This document shows, piece after piece, positions 1-11,985 of a stretch of 64,000 nt of DNA. The DNA is taken from the NCBI RefSeq assembly GCF_026914185.1, contig NC_070569.1, positions 992,001 through 1,056,000 on the forward strand, written 5' to 3'. The translations under genes were made by a program, and so were the position numbers. Position 1 is the stretch's first letter. Each line of letters opens with the position of its first letter. Below the pieces are notes generated by a model. It did not search any database. It was not told the origin of the DNA and saw only the letters and a program-made list of their open reading frames with translations. Origin of the DNA: Puccinia triticina (Eukaryota > Basidiomycota > Pucciniomycetes > Pucciniales > Pucciniaceae).

Positions 1-1210
1 AAACAACCTGTGATTCATAGTCAAAAGCAACATCCCAGAAGTGATCTAGTTCACCATTTCTGAGATTTCCAACGGTTGAACCAACATATAGCAAGATGTG
101 TCTCTGGAAAACTATAAGAAGAAGAATCATATTTACGCCTCAAGTCATTATGTTCACTTAGATTTAAGGAAAGAATTTGTACAAGACTCAAAAATCTGGT
201 TGTGATTGATTGATATGTTGGGTAGAAGAGGGAGTTGAAATGCAAGTTGATTTCAAATTCCAATTTTTACTTCAAGTTTGTTGGGCGGAATGGGTTATTT
301 GAATTGTGCTGATGTTTGAAGAGAGTCTTTTTTTCTATCTGGCTGGTAGTGGCTGAGCCTGTGTTTAAATTGAAGCAGACCGTTTGAAAATTTCATAGTT
401 AAGTTCCATTTGAGAATGATGAATGCATGTATTGGCAATCCCCAATTCAGTCCATTTAAAATGATCAGGGATGTAAGATCTCTCTTCTAATTTATTGGCA
501 GAAATGAGCTTTGGGTATGAGGTGGAGTGGCTCTACCATTTGCTGGTTGATTCTTGAAATGGCAACATATAACATTTACACCCTTGGAAGTGGGTGGTGT
601 GGCCACCTTGGAATAAAGTTGCAAACTCTTTTTGTGTGCCATAACTGGCTCCCTGAAGCAAATTTTCCAAATTTTCTTTTTTTGGTGGGGATTTAAGGGC
701 AAGCCATGCACAAGTGAATTGGGACATATTGAATCACCCTGAATTCCAACTTCCACTGCACATGGATCTTTCAGAAAAAAAATATGGATTGATTCAATTC
801 AGAATGAGGATTAACAATTTTCAAGATACTCAAGGTGTGAATTCTGAATCCGTGAGTTGTTTTGTAGTGAATTAGATGCCAAGTTTATAAAAAAACTGTC
901 TTTCCAGAAGGATCACATTTTTTCACATTTTTTCTGGTTTACTGCACCATTTTCTTCTCCCTGATTCAAGAAATATTTTTAAATAAAGAAAAAAATAACA
1001 TATCTGACTTACAATTGACATTGCCCCAAAATTTGAGCCAGAACTACTGTTGATTAGTCTGGAATTTATGAATTTCTGTCTTCCCAAGTTGGGTTACTAT
1101 TGTTTTCCTCTTCAGACTTCTTTCTATTGTAAAAATAGAGTGATTTAATTCCTTGTTGAATTGAATTTTGGCTTGTTTTGGTTTTGAAGCTGTTGACTTG
1201 AATTGGTGGG
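1..1210. other. AT-rich stretch, no gene seen
   Basis: All open frames here are short, overlap on both strands and show no domain, signal peptide or convincing splice pattern. I see no repeat or element boundary in it. It may be diverged transposon DNA or plain intergenic sequence. Confidence 0.5.
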
Positions 1211-1246
1211 TGTCACACCAACGTACGGCCGTACGTTTGTGTGACA
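1211..1246. repeat. Short perfect palindrome in a longer hairpin
   Basis: The 16-bp palindrome ACGTACGGCCGTACGT at 1221-1236 is extended on both sides by GTCACAC / GTGTGAC arms, giving an almost perfect inverted repeat of about 36 bp with no loop. It lies immediately left of the hAT-like element and is not part of it. No function is evident; it could be the scar or end of another small element. Confidence 0.6.
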
Positions 1247-1250
1247 AGGG

Positions 1251-2394
1251 GGATCAACTCAGGGCATAGCACATCGAATTGAATCAATTCGAGTATTTGT
1301 ATTTGAATTTGATTCAAGTCAAATAATGCCTGGGCAAATTTAAGCTTGAATATTTGAAAAAATTCGAATAATGGCTCAAAGGGGCGCGTAGAGGGCCAAT
1401 GCAAGCTTCTCTGGGGCCCAAAGGCCCCAGATGAGTTTGCACAGGCCCTATACCAGCCCCTTTGTTGCAACACAAAAAAAATCTGCCTCTGGCACTTTGA
1501 AAAGTGCGTCCGCCACTACAATAGGTGCGTCTGCCACTATGCAAAGTGCGTCTGCCATGTTGAAAAGTGCGTCCACCACTTTGAAAAGTGCGTCCGCCAC
1601 TTTGAAAAGTGCGTCTGCCACTTTGAAAAGTGCGTCCGCCACTTTGAAAAGTGCGTCCACCACTTTGAAAAGTGCATCTGCCACTATGAAAAGTGAGTCC
1701 GCCACTATCCAAAGTGTGTCCAGCACTCTGAATAGTGAGTCCGCCACTATCAAAATTGCGTCCGTCACTGGGAAAAGTGCGTCTGCCACTGTGAAGAGTG
1801 CGTCCGGCACTATCAAAAGTGCATCCGGCAGTGAGTCCGCCACTATCAACAGTGTGTCTGCCACTATGAAAAGTGCGTCTGACACTATGAAGAGTGCGTC
1901 CAGCACTATCAAAAGTGCGTCTGGCACTATCAAAAGTGCGTCTGGCACTATCAAAAGTGCATCCGGCACTATCAAAAGTGCATCCAGCACTATCAAAAGT
2001 GCGTCCGGCACTATCAAGAGTGTGTCCAGCACTCTGAATAGTGAGTCCACCACTATCAAAAGTGCGTCCGCCACTATGAAAAGTGCGTCCGGCACTATCA
2101 AAAGTGCATCCGGCACTCTGAATAGTGCGTCCGCCATTATGAGATATGCCTCTGGCAATATTATAAGCGCCTTTGGCACCATTATATGTTTGAAGGATGA
2201 CCCCCTCAAAATTATATGGCCCAGAAATGGGCCAAAATAAGTCAAAAACACAAAAAGTGTAATTTTTTGGTGTTTTTAATGTATTTTGGAAGTTTTTCTG
2301 TCAAATATCTCCGAATACTCGAATATTCGACGAATCAGTATTCGAGGGGCCCAAAAACGCGTCAAATACCACCGTGCTATGCCCTGGGATCAAC
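1251..2394. mobile_element. hAT-like non-autonomous element with 8-bp target duplication
   Basis: The element (about 1260-2386) begins CAGGGCATAGCAC and ends in its exact reverse complement GTGCTATGCCCTG. It is flanked by the direct repeat GGATCAAC at 1251-1258 and 2387-2394; one extra T separates the left copy from the terminal repeat. CAGGG termini and an 8-bp duplication are typical of the hAT superfamily. Just inside both ends are AT-rich clusters of GAATTC/CGAATATTCG-like sequence that could be subterminal transposase sites. There is no transposase; most of the interior is a 21-bp minisatellite. It must have been moved, if at all, by a transposase supplied elsewhere. Confidence 0.75.
1480..2160. 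repeat. 21-bp minisatellite inside the hAT-like element
   Basis: About 30 imperfect tandem copies of a 21-bp unit of the form CACTTTGAAAAGTGCGTCCGC, often with CACTATCAAAAGTGCGTCTGG variants. Each unit contains the small inverted repeat CACTTT-GA-AAAGTG. Because 21 is a multiple of three and the unit has no stop in several frames, long repeat-encoded open frames exist on both strands; I read these as by-products and not genes. The units are more uniform at the left and more varied to the right. Confidence 0.9.
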
Positions 2395-2469
2395 AGGGGG
2401 CATTACACTTCGCGCCTCCTTGGAGCGGCTTACATAAGCTCCTCAATCAAATATCTCTTCAACCCACCA

Positions 2470-3530
2470 TTCAATGGCCAACCACCGGGTGGAGTATATA
2501 ACCACACTCCGCTCGATGAACAGCAATTGAGCGTAGTATGCATCCAACCAGATGGCCGGCCATCAACTGGGGTGTGTACTCCACTAGTGATGACCGGCCA
2601 TTGGGTCCTGTGCACGCCACTTGATGACCGGCCATCGAGCGTCGGACTGGGTTTTAATGCCGCTCGATGGCCATTGAGTGGAGTACAGAGACCCTTATAC
2701 TCAATGACCAAGGAGTGCTCCACCCTCAATGACCTGTCTGTACCGGTCATTGAGAGGACATGAGACTCCCCTCGATGACTGGCACAGACCGGTCATCAAG
2801 AGGAGATGTTACTCCCCTCAATGGCTGGTACGGACCGGTCATCAAGAGGAATTATTCCCCTCAATGACCTGTATTGACCGGTCATTGAGAGGTGTAAGTC
2901 CCCTCGCTGACCGGCACAGAGTGATGATCATCGAGGGGAAGTGTTACTCCTCTTGATGACCTGTATAGACCGGTCATTGAGAGGTGGAAGTGCCCTCGAT
3001 GACCGGCACAGACTAGTCATTGAGGGGAGGTGTTACTCCTCTCGATGACCTGGACGGACATCAAGGGGAGAGAGGAGTAATATGTCCTGTTGATGACCGG
3101 TCTGTACCGTTCATCAAGAGGTGTGAGTCCCCTCGATGACCGGCACAATCCGGTCATCAAGAGGTTTGAATCCCCTCGATGACCGGCACAGACCATTCAT
3201 TGAGAGGAGGTGTGAATCTCCTTGATGCCGGTCTGTACCGGTCATCGGGGGGAATCACACCTCTCGATGACCTGTACACACCTGTCATTGAGTTGTGACT
3301 CCCCTTGATGACCAGCACAGGCCAGTCATCAAGAGGAGGTGTGAACCTCCTCAATCCCGGTCTGTACTGGTAATTGGGGGGAATCACTCCTCTCGATGAC
3401 CTGTACACAACGGTCATCAAGAGGTGTGAGTCCCCTCAATGACCGGTATGGACCAGTCATCAAGAGGAGATTCCACTCCAATCAAGATTATTTTCTTTTG
3501 CCCCCGTGGTGTACCGGTGATCAAGAGATG
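2470..3530. repeat. Array of about 46-bp inverted-repeat units (GACCGGTC core)
   Basis: Roughly 18-20 units, each an imperfect hairpin: CCTCTTGATGACCGG, a short loop such as CACAG or TGTA, then ACCGGTCATCAAGAGG, with a short linker (often AGGTGTTACTC). The repeat period is near 46 bp. Similar arrays occur at 12905-13420, 13860-14520 and 61895-62290, and the last lies inside a mobile element. Open frames running through the array are repeat artefacts. The left part (2470-2700) holds more diverged units based on GGCCATCGAGCG. Confidence 0.85.
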
Positions 3531-3569
3531 TCAGCGGGCATCCAGGTGGGCCAGAAAGGGTGTGTACAT

Positions 3570-3880
3570 AGTATACCCTGCGTGACTGGGGTTCAACTTG
3601 AACCCCATATGCACTCCAGCTCTGCACTCCCCTTTCAGGGAGGAGAAATATCATGAATGGAGTGCTGGGGATATGCACTCTAATTTTATGGAGTGGGACT
3701 CACCGGCACTTGATACATTTGCTGGCCACTGCAGTTCTTTGTGGTGCACTCCAAAGACTCTTGAGTCCCTGGTTCTGCACTCCAGCCAACTTGGAGTATT
3801 CTACTCTGTACTCCAACAATCATTGGAGCGCGCGTTCCATACACTCACTTGTGGAGTGCTTTTGGGATTTTTTTGGAGTG
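3570..3880. repeat. Cluster of GCACTCC / GGAGTGC motifs
   Basis: At least ten copies of a GCACTCC or TGGAGTGC/TGGAGTG motif in both orientations occur between 3605 and 3880, forming many small potential stem-loops. They follow the GACCGGTC array directly. This looks like a second, shorter family of inverted-repeat units; no coding signal accompanies it. Confidence 0.6.
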
Positions 3881-4142
3881 TACTTAGGCTGACCCAAAAA
3901 AATACAAAAACATGCATCAGAGCAATCTACAGGGTATGGGTATACACAGAGGTAAAAAATCAGGTCAAAACATTCATATATTTGGACAATATTGTGGATC
4001 AAGTCCACCTGATCACGGTTGGGCTTAGTTTCAGCATAGGTATGGTGTATGTTCTACATGTAACTTCCACAATACATCCCATACAATTCCAGTTAGGATC
4101 TGGTTAGATTGCGCCTGAAATCAACCATTCTTTGAACAAAGA

Positions 4143-4930
4143 TCAGACCAACATCAAACCAACTTTGAACCAGTACCTTACAAGGATCAGACCAAACCTC
4201 AGCATGTATTGTGCAAAGGCACTTGTAAACAGGTGCTGAGCAAACCTCCGTGGTGACTCTACAACAGATAAATTGTACAATTCTTCAAAAGGGGGGGCCT
4301 CTCCTTCACGCAACGTAATAGAAATGTCCATATCACGATGCAGGGGAAGAGTACAATTATCCTGTGGACAAAACACATTAGTAAACTGCTGAAATTTGGG
4401 AGGGAGTATAAATGGGGAATCAGAGATAGAGGTGATACTGCTGAGGAAGTCTACATTACCTTCAAGTCCATCCCCAAGATCCGAAGAATCAATGACAAAG
4501 ACCTGAGTCAACCCTAGCGTGAAGCGGTGCCTGTTTTTGACACTTCCAGAGGCGCTCCACGTTTGCCGGTCCAACCATGGTAAACCAAAAATTGCATCAA
4601 CCAATCCAAGTCAAGTGATACCAAAAGTGCTATTGAATTGCACCGGCTGATTGTTGATTGCGGAAAGTGTGATTTTCCCTGCCCAGTCGTGGGTCACCGT
4701 ACCCCCCACACCCGGTTGTCCATCGAAACCCACACACTGAATGGCGGTCTTGCGCTTTCAAGAGGGAAGTCAATGCTCCTGAATAAACCAATCACTGATG
4801 AAATTTGCCATTGATCCCGTATCTACCAATACTGAGGTGATGACCGAATTTGTTGCTGAAGTCCAAAAGGAGACCAGGACCAAAATCCTGCCAGCTTTTG
4901 AGAGATCCAATCAAACCTGCACCGTTGCTA
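4143..4930 (-). pseudogene. Ty3/gypsy pol relic: protease and start of RT (family C)
   Basis: On the minus strand, translated pieces give a retropepsin-like segment (a VDTGS motif near 4820-4840) followed by AIFGLPWLDR. They continue into the region that precedes reverse transcriptase in gypsy elements (LPPKFQQFTNVF at about 4390 and a run ending PPFEELYNLS at about 4270). The frame is broken between these parts and stops before the RT catalytic core, so the copy is truncated at about 4110. The neighbouring minus-strand gag at 4930-6540 belongs to the same element. It is non-functional. Confidence 0.7.
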
Positions 4931-6540
4931 CCGGAATAACCTCACTTTCCTCCTTGGGTTCATTGTAACCAACCGGATCAGCCGAGTTCGCCAGCGCTGA
5001 CGGAGTGATTGGGGATGAGAATACCGGGGTGGTATTTGCTGGAGCCGGAATGACCGTCTCGGACCAGTGCCAACTGGGATGCTGAGGAATTTGCGGTGGG
5101 CTTGGCGGACCTTCAGGATAAAGAGGGAGACGTCAAACACTGCTCTCCCCTGGCGGCCGTATACCAAACAAGATTTCCGCAACTTGTCGAGGAACCGCGT
5201 TTTGATATTGCTCCACAAACTTCTTCCGTGCAGCTCCCGTGACCCCCATATTAGGACAGTTGTACGCGTTGATGTGGTCCGGTGGGCTGGTCCTTTGTAG
5301 GCATCAAAAGCAAACCTGCTGAGCCATGCAAACCGTCCAAAATAATGCCTCGAACTTTTGCTCCGGAGTTCTGGCGGCTTGAAAGGTGGAAGCCGCGTCA
5401 ATGTCCATGGTGTCTGGGGATTTGACTGGAACTGAGGTGTTTGGGTGCTGATAAAAAAGAGTGGGCGGATGATGAATTGGATACAAGGAGGACTGGGAGT
5501 GTTTTCCTTTCTTCTACTCCTGCTTACGCCGTAACAGACTTTCCAGCTGTACCGCCGCACTGAGCGCCAAGCTCATCTTTGTGGCTAGATTTGGCGTGGT
5601 CAACCAAGCCTCCGACATTGCCTGATCTACGATATCGCCGTTCAACCCCTCCACATATTAATCGATCATTGCCCGTTCTGAATCGACCACCAGATGACAT
5701 AGGGACTGATAGTGCGTGTTGTATTCCGCAATGGTCCGTCCTCCTTGAACACATTCCTCCAAAGCCCTCTTTGCCGTCTCCGCCGCAAATTTGTCCCCAA
5801 AGGACGCCACCAAGCCTTTCTCGAAATCCTTGACCGTCTTCAACATCGGGTGGAGGAAGGGGAGTTGATCCAAATTGGCGTAGGGATCTAGAACATTCTG
5901 TGCCCTAGCATTGGTGGAAATGAGCAAATTGTACGAGTTCTTGGCGGGGCTGGGGTTCCGAGAAGGATCCCTTGGTCTATAACCAAAATGCCGGGAGATC
6001 CAAAAAATCATCCAAGCCTGAGAGGAGAAGAAAGCCTCCCAAGGGTAAAGAAAATCACGGATCAGCTGGAGAAACCGGCCCAAATGTTTAGGATCACCTG
6101 AAAACCACAGATCCGCGATCTTTGGGGGTTCCAGATATACTTGTTGGTGCCCCTGACCATCCGTTTCTTCAATTGGGTGATTGTTCAAAGGGAAAGGCAG
6201 TGGTCAACCTTGCTGGGGATTTCCTCCGGCTGATTGGAAGGTCTCACCCGGTTGCAGTTGGGAAACTGGAGCCTCCAAGTTTGGAACAAAGGCAAAGCGC
6301 GCGAAGTTTGGAGTGTCCGTAAACGCTGTGGAAACTGGCTTGAACTGAAGCGGTTGTGGGGGGGGGATGCTGTTGAAGATTGGTGTCTTGCATGATTGAG
6401 ATCAGTTGCTACAGACCCGCCGCCACTCTGCCGACTTGTTGATCCAGGTTATCCAAACGCTGAGTCTGAGCTGCCAACAAAGAGGAATCGGTCGTAGCGG
6501 CAGGATCCTGAGCCTCTTGAGTTTGATCATTTGAATCCAT
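4930..6540 (-). pseudogene. Ty3/gypsy gag relic (family C)
   Basis: A minus-strand gag can be followed from an ATG at 6540 (start MDSNDQTQEAQDP) with several interruptions. The best preserved block, 5658-6188, contains the capsid-like region with LWFSGDPKHLGRFLQLIRDF, then ASFGDKFAAETAKRAL and a Tyr/His-rich helix. Frameshifts and stops separate it from the following pieces (4928-5754), and no zinc knuckle could be recognised. LTRs of this copy were not found. It is different in sequence from the A and B chromoviruses in the same window. Confidence 0.7.
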
Positions 6541-7520
6541 TTGCCCTGTTGATGACTGCGGTGAAGGGGTAGAGATGGAAGGGGTGCGAGAAGAAACAGA
6601 ATTAATATAAGAATTCAGCCGAACACCAAAATCCTCGGTATCTGCAGAGAGCTGTTGGGCTTGAAGTCAAATCTGCGAATGAAGGAGACGGGAACGTGTA
6701 AGCGACCGGTTGTTAGGCCGATATCCCGTGGGTCTTGCGAGGGCAGATGCGACACGCATCGGAGAGAGACCTGTCAAAGATAGAGGAAAATGAGGAGGAG
6801 GTTGTCGAATGAATGTTGACGGGTGAGAACTCGAGGTATGATGGTCCCATGGGAGAGTTTGAGTTTGAAGGAGCGGGGAGGGGATCGTAGGTTGATTATG
6901 ATGGATGGGGGAAGAGATTGGGGAGAACCAAGGCTGAGAACTGTTTGTTGAGCGTGGAGTAGAGGATCCGGACTGATTGGACTCCTCCTCCAGAAGGTTT
7001 GCGAGGGAGTATGACAGAATGTTGAAACTATTGTATCTTTGTTTATAAGGATTTTCACAAAATTCCGATTTAAGGTTATACTTATGCTGACTTATTCAAG
7101 AAACTTTGCACTGATGATACTAAATGATTTGTACTGATTTTACTAAATGACTTATGTTTATACTCTGCTACTTTGGAGTGAATTTTGAGAGACTTATAAT
7201 CTAAGGAACTCGCCACCACTTGTATGGCTTTTTCGGATGAAACTAAATAATATTTGATTTTACAAGATTTTTGTGAAGATAACATAAAAATAACAAAATA
7301 AGTCTCTTAAGGAAAAGATAAAAACAAGGTTGATTTGCCGCTATTTATATGAATGTGAACATATTTAATGAATGAAGATTCTACTAATTGTAACTTTGCA
7401 TAGATAAGACTACCCTTTATTTACACATCAAGATCCGTTATGAGTTACATAGATTGTATCCAAGGAAGACTTCTGTAGTTTTTACACATAATGGTTTATT
7501 TTATATATGTATATTTTTTT
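6541..7520. other. Possible 5' end or LTR region of family C; no gene seen
   Basis: This lies upstream of the family C gag on its strand and would be expected to hold its untranslated leader and LTR. I could not find a matching LTR partner. The right half is AT-rich and lacks coding signal. Confidence 0.3.
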
Positions 7521-8405
7521 GGGGGTTGAGAAATTGACTCCCATAAATTAAAAAATTGACTCCCAAATGGGGTTTACGTTGCGCAGACCGCTTCGCGACG
7601 TCTCCCCCGGGTCCTCATGACCAAATTTTGACCCGGGGGGGTTTTGGGAGTCGGGATTTTAATTTTACAATAAATCCCAGAAAATAGGGAAATATTTATA
7701 TCTCCTCACTGGAGCACCCAAACACTCCCAAAATTTTACAGAAATCTAGATAAACTGTCTAGAAAATATATTTAGATTTACAGCAGTATAAACAATAAGG
7801 AAGGCCTTGCGGAACAGGGGGGTTAATTTGGCGGATTTCCTACTAAGGAAATCCTGCAAAACCTTATCTAAGGTGCTCCAAATGGCCCCAAATTTTTTCT
7901 GCCATAAGAATACACTCTTTAAAACTTATGTTGAGCTTCACGGCATTAGCACACCTTAGGGACACCTTGTGTAGCCGGGGGCTGATTTGGCGGATTTCCT
8001 ACTAAGGAAATCCCCCAAAACCTTATCTAAGGTGCTCCAAACACCCCCAGATTTTTTCTACCATATGAATACCCTCTCTAGAAAATATGTTGAACACCAA
8101 GGAGGTTTTAAGCATCAGGAACACCTTCTATAAAGCCCTGTGGATAAGGATTTGGCGCAGTTCCTGGAAATCAAATTAGCCCCCTGCTTACAGAAGGCGT
8201 TCCTGATGGGTAATACCTCCTTGGGGCTCAAAATATTTTCTGGTCCCATTTGGGATCACGGAATTACAATTCCAACTCCCAAAACCCCCCCGGGTCAAAA
8301 TGTGGTCATGAGGACCCGGGGGAGACGTCGCGAAGCGATCCGCGCGACGTAAACCCCATTTGGGAGTCGATTTTTTAATTTATGGGAGTCGATTTCTCAA
8401 CCCCC
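7521..8405. mobile_element. Non-autonomous TIR element, GGGGGTTGAG ends
   Basis: An 885-bp element with terminal inverted repeats of about 150 bp (7521-7670 and 8256-8405), beginning GGGGGTTGAGAAAT and ending in the complement. The flanks are runs of T, so the target duplication cannot be resolved. Inside are two diverged direct copies (about 7825-7885 and 7985-8045) of a segment with TTTGGCGGATTTCCTACTAA. There is no transposase frame. Several differences between the two terminal repeats are CG in the right arm and TG in the left, as expected from cytosine deamination at CpG. The GGGGGTT end is shared with the larger element at 59071-62990. Confidence 0.8.
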
Positions 8406-9153
8406 TTTTTTTTTGTTTTTTTGCTGTTTCTGACCTGAGTTTGACACGCGTGACAACTGGCGGAGTGCAAATTGATTCTAGCAGCTTCACGATTTTTGCA
8501 AGCGTGGATCAAGCATGGCGATGGCCGACGACTGTTGCCCGATGCCCTATTCGTTTAGTCATCAAGCATGGGTATGTAGAAATTATGGGTCTTCGTGTGG
8601 CATCTCGTGGCTCGCCCAACTGAAATCGGCTTGCTGCTTGAATGTGGGAGGTGCCCGGTGGGAAGCCCAGTGTCAAGTTGCGGGAGAGTTCTAGCCTGTT
8701 CTAGCCTGCAAGTTGAGGCTCCAACTGTGTTCGTCAATTGAACCACAGGGGAGTCACTGTCTTCACCAGACAAAGGTCACGTCTTGAATAGAGCTCGGAA
8801 AATCCGGAGATCAGCTCCAGCAACGTTCTACGTATTTAAGATCATCTACCTTACAGTGCCCTTTCTCAGTGTATCTTCTACATCTTTTTATGTATCCAGC
8901 TGAAGTATCCGGCTGGCAGTTCGCTTTCCCTGAAACGTTGTCCAGGACTGAAATAGTTATTAAGGCGGAGCCGGCAGCTGCCGTCTCGCTCATGAAGCCC
9001 CGCCAACGAAAAGGCCAATTCCTCCACATTTACGCACCAAAACCAACATCTACCGCCGGTTTTGCATCCGCCACCGGGATCTGCCAGCGATACCGAAAAG
9101 AATCAAGGGCTTGATTCTGCCTGCCGGATTCGACTATCTTGAAACTTGTCTCA
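8406..9153. other. Intergenic region upstream of the 9.1-kb gene
   Basis: No gene could be supported. A plus-strand open frame at 8869-9114 has no recognisable feature and no splice connection I trust. The stretch probably contains the promoter and 5' untranslated region of the following gene. Confidence 0.4.
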
Positions 9154-11069
9154 ATGTCCATCACCCCTCGACGCTCATCGCTGGGAGCTTGTCAGCTCAG
9201 CTTATCCACCCCACACCGTCTGGGAACAGAAGGGGCGGCTCCCTTGAGCCCGATGCCTGCGTTGCCACCTGACCGGCCCCTTCCCCAGCTGTTCACACGG
9301 ACAGTCCCTTCGTGCGTCATGTCCCCATACTTGATTACATAGATGAAAAAGAAAGAAGCTCCGTGCCAAATGTATCTCAATTAAAATGATACGAAGTTAT
9401 ATTGACGCTTGGAATTACCTTTTCACACTTTACCCAAATTCGAAACTTCTGCAGTCATTCCTCAGCTCGACCTTCCAAGTATCCCTCTCCGCTAGGTCCC
9501 TCTGTTCCCACCCCCAATACGGGCGGCCTGTCTCGATCAGTAACAACAACTAAGAAGATTCCAAGACGAGCAACAACAGAGCAGATGTCGGAACATTCTC
9601 AACTCGGAAATAACTGCTGCATTCCACGCAAAACCACGGCTGTTGAGCGCTCAAAAAGTGCCCAAGGCCTTCCGGAGCTTCAGTCCCCCTGCAGGGCTGC
9701 TTCTTTCCCCCCCACCCCTATCCAACGACCAATCAACAATACCGCCAGCAGCAGCAGCACCAGCCGCTCGATGGCGTCCATTTACCAGCTTGTTTCTGCG
9801 CGGGCTAAGGGACATGTCCCTTCGGCGTCCAGAGACAGCTTCAGTGGCAGTAGGACATCCCATTCGCTCCACCACGCCCTTTCTTTCACCGGCTCGGACA
9901 CAACCTCTCGAAGCAACTACAGTGGACAGTCCAACTTATCAGTCCCCTCCCTCTCTAACTCTGTATCGAGCCAGAGTACCGGTCTTTCATCCTTGGCTTC
10001 AAATGAATCTTCTCTCAGTCATGCTTTCACTCCCATCAATCCGACTCCCCCATCGGCTTCCTCTAAGCTTTCCTTCCGGAGCACCTCCGGGGCTTCCATT
10101 AACAAGTCCATCCATAGCCTCCTTCGCAGGCGAAAACAAAAAACGGTCGACTTGAGTCTAAGCCCATCCCTCAATGCCCGCGACATCACTGCGAACGAGT
10201 TAAACACCCGCATCGCCTCGCAGGCAATGCCCAAATCAGCCATGGTCCCCCCGGTCCCCATGGGTCTCAAAGGCATGCAGTCTTGCAAATCAGCACTGCC
10301 CTTCGGTTCTTTCCCCCAGCAGAGGGCCGCAGAAGTAAACGTATGTGCAGCTCAAACAATATCCCTTTGGAATTAAGAGAGCTCGATGAAAGCTAGCTTG
10401 AAACTGATCAGCTCTGTCGATGGATCCCAGGACTTTGAGAACTGTCGATCAGGAACTCCGACCGAAGAAATTGTCCATGAGGCTCCTGAGTATTCTCAGA
10501 CGACGATCTTCAGCGGTTCGTTAATAGTCGCGAAAGATTTACCACTAGCCGGCACTCATCCCCGTCCACCAGTGGCCAAATCGGCTCCACGACGTGCGGG
10601 GAGCGGCTCGAGTGGCGAGGATTCGGAGATGGAAGACATGATCAAGAATTTGCGGACCATAGCTCAGACACACAAGCCCGTTGGACCTGTGACCAGCGAG
10701 CAGGACCTCGCCCCTGCCATCCAAGACAATGACGAAGACAGCGAGGAGGATGAGGACTTGGAGATGGACGAGATGATGAAGAACTTACGGGGTCTAGCCG
10801 CGACACGCAAGGACGAGCAAGCGCTTCCTTCCGTGCTGGCCGAAACCCGCCCGGTACTCGAGGACATCGACTACAGCGACTCCGAGTCCGAGTCTTCCTT
10901 CGAGGCCGACGTGCTCGACGACGACGACCTTCCCGACCATTTCCCGCTGCCTAGCTGGCCCAAACTCGACTCCACCTCTCAGTCCCCATTCAATCAACAA
11001 TCTCTTCGCACACCAACTTACCGCCCCGCCGAATGCTCCGTCTCCCTCTCAATTGACAGACACCCATAG
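9154..11069 (+). CDS. Disordered Ser-rich protein with acidic C-terminal half
   Basis: Three exons: 9154-9311, 9455-10340, 10431-11069. The introns (GTGCGT...TGCAG and GTATGT...CCCAG) keep phase and remove an in-frame stop at 10374, giving 560 residues. No catalytic domain was recognised. The N-terminal two thirds are low-complexity Ser/Thr/Pro (positions about 1-330) with a basic patch SLLRRRKQKT near residue 260. The C-terminal third has two acidic blocks, each followed by a similar short helix, MEDMIKNLRTIA and MDEMMKNLRGLA, about 45 residues apart, which may be a repeated binding motif. There is no signal peptide or membrane segment, so it is probably nuclear or cytosolic. The start ATG at 9154 is the first in frame. 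The gene is flanked by transposons. Function is unknown; a regulatory or scaffold protein is possible but unproven. Confidence 0.7.
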
Positions 11070-11985
11070 ACCCCTCCCCTCGTACCTCAGAATTCTTTAA
11101 AATCTATTTATATCCCTCCTGCTCGAGAGGTGCTATACTCCCCCCGGCCTTGCCCGGTTTCTTGCTCATCTAGGCGCACTCATGTCCAAATATCATCGCA
11201 TATTCTCCCTGATCCACTATCCTTCCGCAGATACATTACTATGTATATCATATCATTTTTTTTAACTTTTGATTTACAAAATCTTTCTATTCCCTCCTTG
11301 ACCTACTTACAAATCTCTCTGGGCCAACCCCCATACCCTGTCAATACACACAAACAGAGACAATCTTTTTTTCTTTCTTTTTTATAAGGGTACGCAGGAT
11401 CCCATCGTGTTTTCATAACCTAGCTGAATATTGACAGAAGACTGCTTCTTGTTCTTGTCCCTGTACATACAACAACTGACTTTCTGTAAATTACCCTCTC
11501 ATTTAATCAGTGATACATATATCTTAACCTCTCTGCATCTGGCGCATTGACACACTTTTGTACAATTGTATATATGACTGCATACAATTGTGTGTTCGTA
11601 TCTATATATCACTGATTATTGACAGTACATCCTATCTTGCATAAAATCTAACAAACAACTACATATCTTGACTTGCCTTGTTTCTATATTTCTGTTTCCT
11701 AGAAAAGTGGAGATAGGTGGGGGCAAGGCAGAAAGGAAAGAGTTTGCATGGGCAAATGGTGATGCATTTGTTGAGTTTTGTCAAAGGATGACTGAAGCCC
11801 CCATGGGCCACATCATCAAGCCCTGAGCTGAACTAAGGGGGAGATGAATCTAGCCTAAGCAATTCTGCTTTGGTAGAATCACCATGGTTATGTACACACA
11901 AAAAATAGGTTGAGTATGTATGCTGACCATCGCAGGTGCCCACCCTCCCACCCAGCTGCTGGCAGATCTCATCCAGTATGACTGA
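11070..11985. other. 3' flank, T-rich, no gene seen
   Basis: The first 300 bp after the stop codon are pyrimidine- and AT-rich, consistent with a 3' untranslated region and terminator. Beyond about 11400 nothing coding or repeated could be recognised. Confidence 0.4.

Noticed and set aside
1431..2251. Long open frames on both strands encoding SATLKSA or ADALFKV repeats
   Set aside because: They are produced by the 21-bp minisatellite, which stays open in several frames. There is no start context, no splice support and no domain.
2470..3530. CRISPR-like array
   Set aside because: The repeats are themselves hairpins with variable short linkers, not identical repeats with unique spacers of fixed length, and the genome is eukaryotic.
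10341..10379. A 39-bp intron to bypass the stop at 10374
   Set aside because: Unusually short. An acceptor at 10430 with a CTGAT branch-like site gives a 90-bp intron in the same phase.
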